6,495 nucleotides of DNA from Acidobacteriota bacterium (GTDB taxonomy: Bacteria; Acidobacteriota; Vicinamibacteria; Vicinamibacterales; SCN-69-37). Below are positions 5,779 to 6,495 of this stretch, one piece after another. The notes below the pieces were generated by a model. It was not told the origin of the DNA, did not search any database, and worked only from the letters and a program-made list of their open reading frames with translations. The number at the start of each line of letters is the position of its first letter. Position 1 is the first letter of the stretch. The stretch spans positions 1 through 6,495 of the forward strand of contig JAKALV010000186.1 of assembly GCA_021824055.1 (NCBI GenBank). Reading direction: 5' to 3'. A program made the position numbers and the translations under genes.

Positions 5779-6495
5779 ATGATTGAACGCCTCATTGCCG
5801 CCAGCCTGCGTTTTCGGGTCGCCGTGATTGCCTCGGTGTGCGTGCTCGTCGCCGCCGGCATCTGGGCGTTCTCCACCCTGACCGTTGACGCGTTTCCCGA
5901 TCTGATGCCCAACCAGGTGGATGTGCTGACCTCCGCGCCTGGCTTGTCTGCAATCGATGTGGAGAACCTGGTCAGCTACCCGGTTGAAGCCGCGATGATG
6001 GGACTGCCGCGCACCACCAAAGTGCGCTCCATCTCGAAGGCCGGCATCTCCGTGGTGACGGTGTCGTTCGACGACGACGTCGATCTGTACTTCGCGAGGG
6101 CGCAGGTGCAGCAGCGGATGCTGGACGCCGCCGAGGCGTTGCCCGACGGCATCCGGCCGACGCTCGGTCCCGCGAGCACGCCCATGGGCGAGGTGTTTCA
6201 GTATCTGGTGGAGTCCGATTCCGTTCCGCTGATCGAGCTGAAAAATCTGCAGGAGTACTCGATCAAACCGCTCCTGCGCACGATCCCCGGTGTCGCGGAC
6301 ATCAGCGTGTGGGGCGGCCTGGTTCAGCAGTTTCAGGTGGACGTCGATCCGAACCGGCTCGACGCCTACGGCCTGACGATTGACGATGTGGCCCGCGCGT
6401 TGGGCGACAACAACGCGAACTTCGGCGCCGGATATATCGAGACCCGCGGGGAGCGACTGACCGTCCGCGGGTTGGGCCGCGTGGCGAACGAGCGC
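5779..6495 (+). CDS. Heavy-metal efflux RND pump (CzcA/CusA-like), N-terminal part only, runs off the window
   Basis: This is the proton-driven inner-membrane pump of the tripartite exporter. The first 239 codons are present and the frame is still open at the right edge; family members are usually just over 1,000 residues. The first membrane helix is at about 13-31. The first porter-domain segment then carries hallmarks of the metal-specific RND branch: VDAFPDLMPNQVDVLT (36-51), APGLS (53-57), LVSYPVEAAMMGLP, VRSISKAGISVVTVSF, DLYFARAQVQQRM, MGEVFQYLVES, LRTIPGVADISVWGG and NNANFGAGYIETRG. The start is an ATG 15 bases after the adaptor gene, with GGCGGG (5764-5769) as a plausible, modest ribosome binding site. 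The fourth-helix motif that separates divalent-cation pumps from Cu/Ag pumps lies beyond the window, so the metal stays unknown. Confidence 0.93.
   Translation, partial: MIERLIAASLRFRVAVIASVCVLVAAGIWAFSTLTVDAFPDLMPNQVDVLTSAPGLSAIDVENLVSYPVEAAMMGLPRTTKVRSISKAGISVVTVSFDDDVDLYFARAQVQQRMLDAAEALPDGIRPTLGPASTPMGEVFQYLVESDSVPLIELKNLQEYSIKPLLRTIPGVADISVWGGLVQQFQVDVDPNRLDAYGLTIDDVARALGDNNANFGAGYIETRGERLTVRGLGRVANER

Overview
The window is strongly GC-rich, with G or C at most third codon positions, and all credible genes lie on the + strand. It looks like chromosomal DNA of a flagellated Gram-negative bacterium: it encodes a flagellar export gate and a three-part efflux pump that needs an outer membrane. 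The species cannot be fixed from this sequence. An acidobacterial (Vicinamibacteria-like) or similar high-GC lineage is my guess, at low confidence.

The left part (1-2877) is a tightly packed flagellar operon: the last codons of an upstream gene (probably fliO), then fliP, fliQ, fliR and flhB. The first and third junctions are 4-base ATGA overlaps, and the other gaps are 3 and 6 bases, so the genes are probably translationally coupled. FliP, FliQ and FliR form the membrane channel of the flagellar type III secretion system. FlhB wraps the channel and sets substrate specificity through its self-cleaving NPTH site. In many genomes flhA follows flhB; here the flagellar genes stop at 2877.

The right part (about 2914-6495) is a heavy-metal efflux operon of the HME-RND type. 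It begins with a small, cysteine-rich, probably exported protein of no family I recognise (2914-3192). A 91-base spacer with a strong hairpin follows (3193-3283). Then come a CzcC/CusC-like outer-membrane channel, a CzcB/CusB-like periplasmic adaptor, and the first 239 codons of a CzcA/CusA-like RND pump that runs off the window edge. The last three would form one envelope-spanning complex that expels metal cations. The small Cys-rich protein holds the position that czcI occupies upstream of czcC in Cupriavidus and may sense, bind or buffer metal in the periplasm, but that is inference.

I see no tRNA, rRNA, CRISPR array, insertion sequence or attachment site. I did not find a convincing new system. 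The most noteworthy items are the Cys-rich protein, the uncertainty about its start, and the abrupt switch from flagellar to metal-efflux genes.
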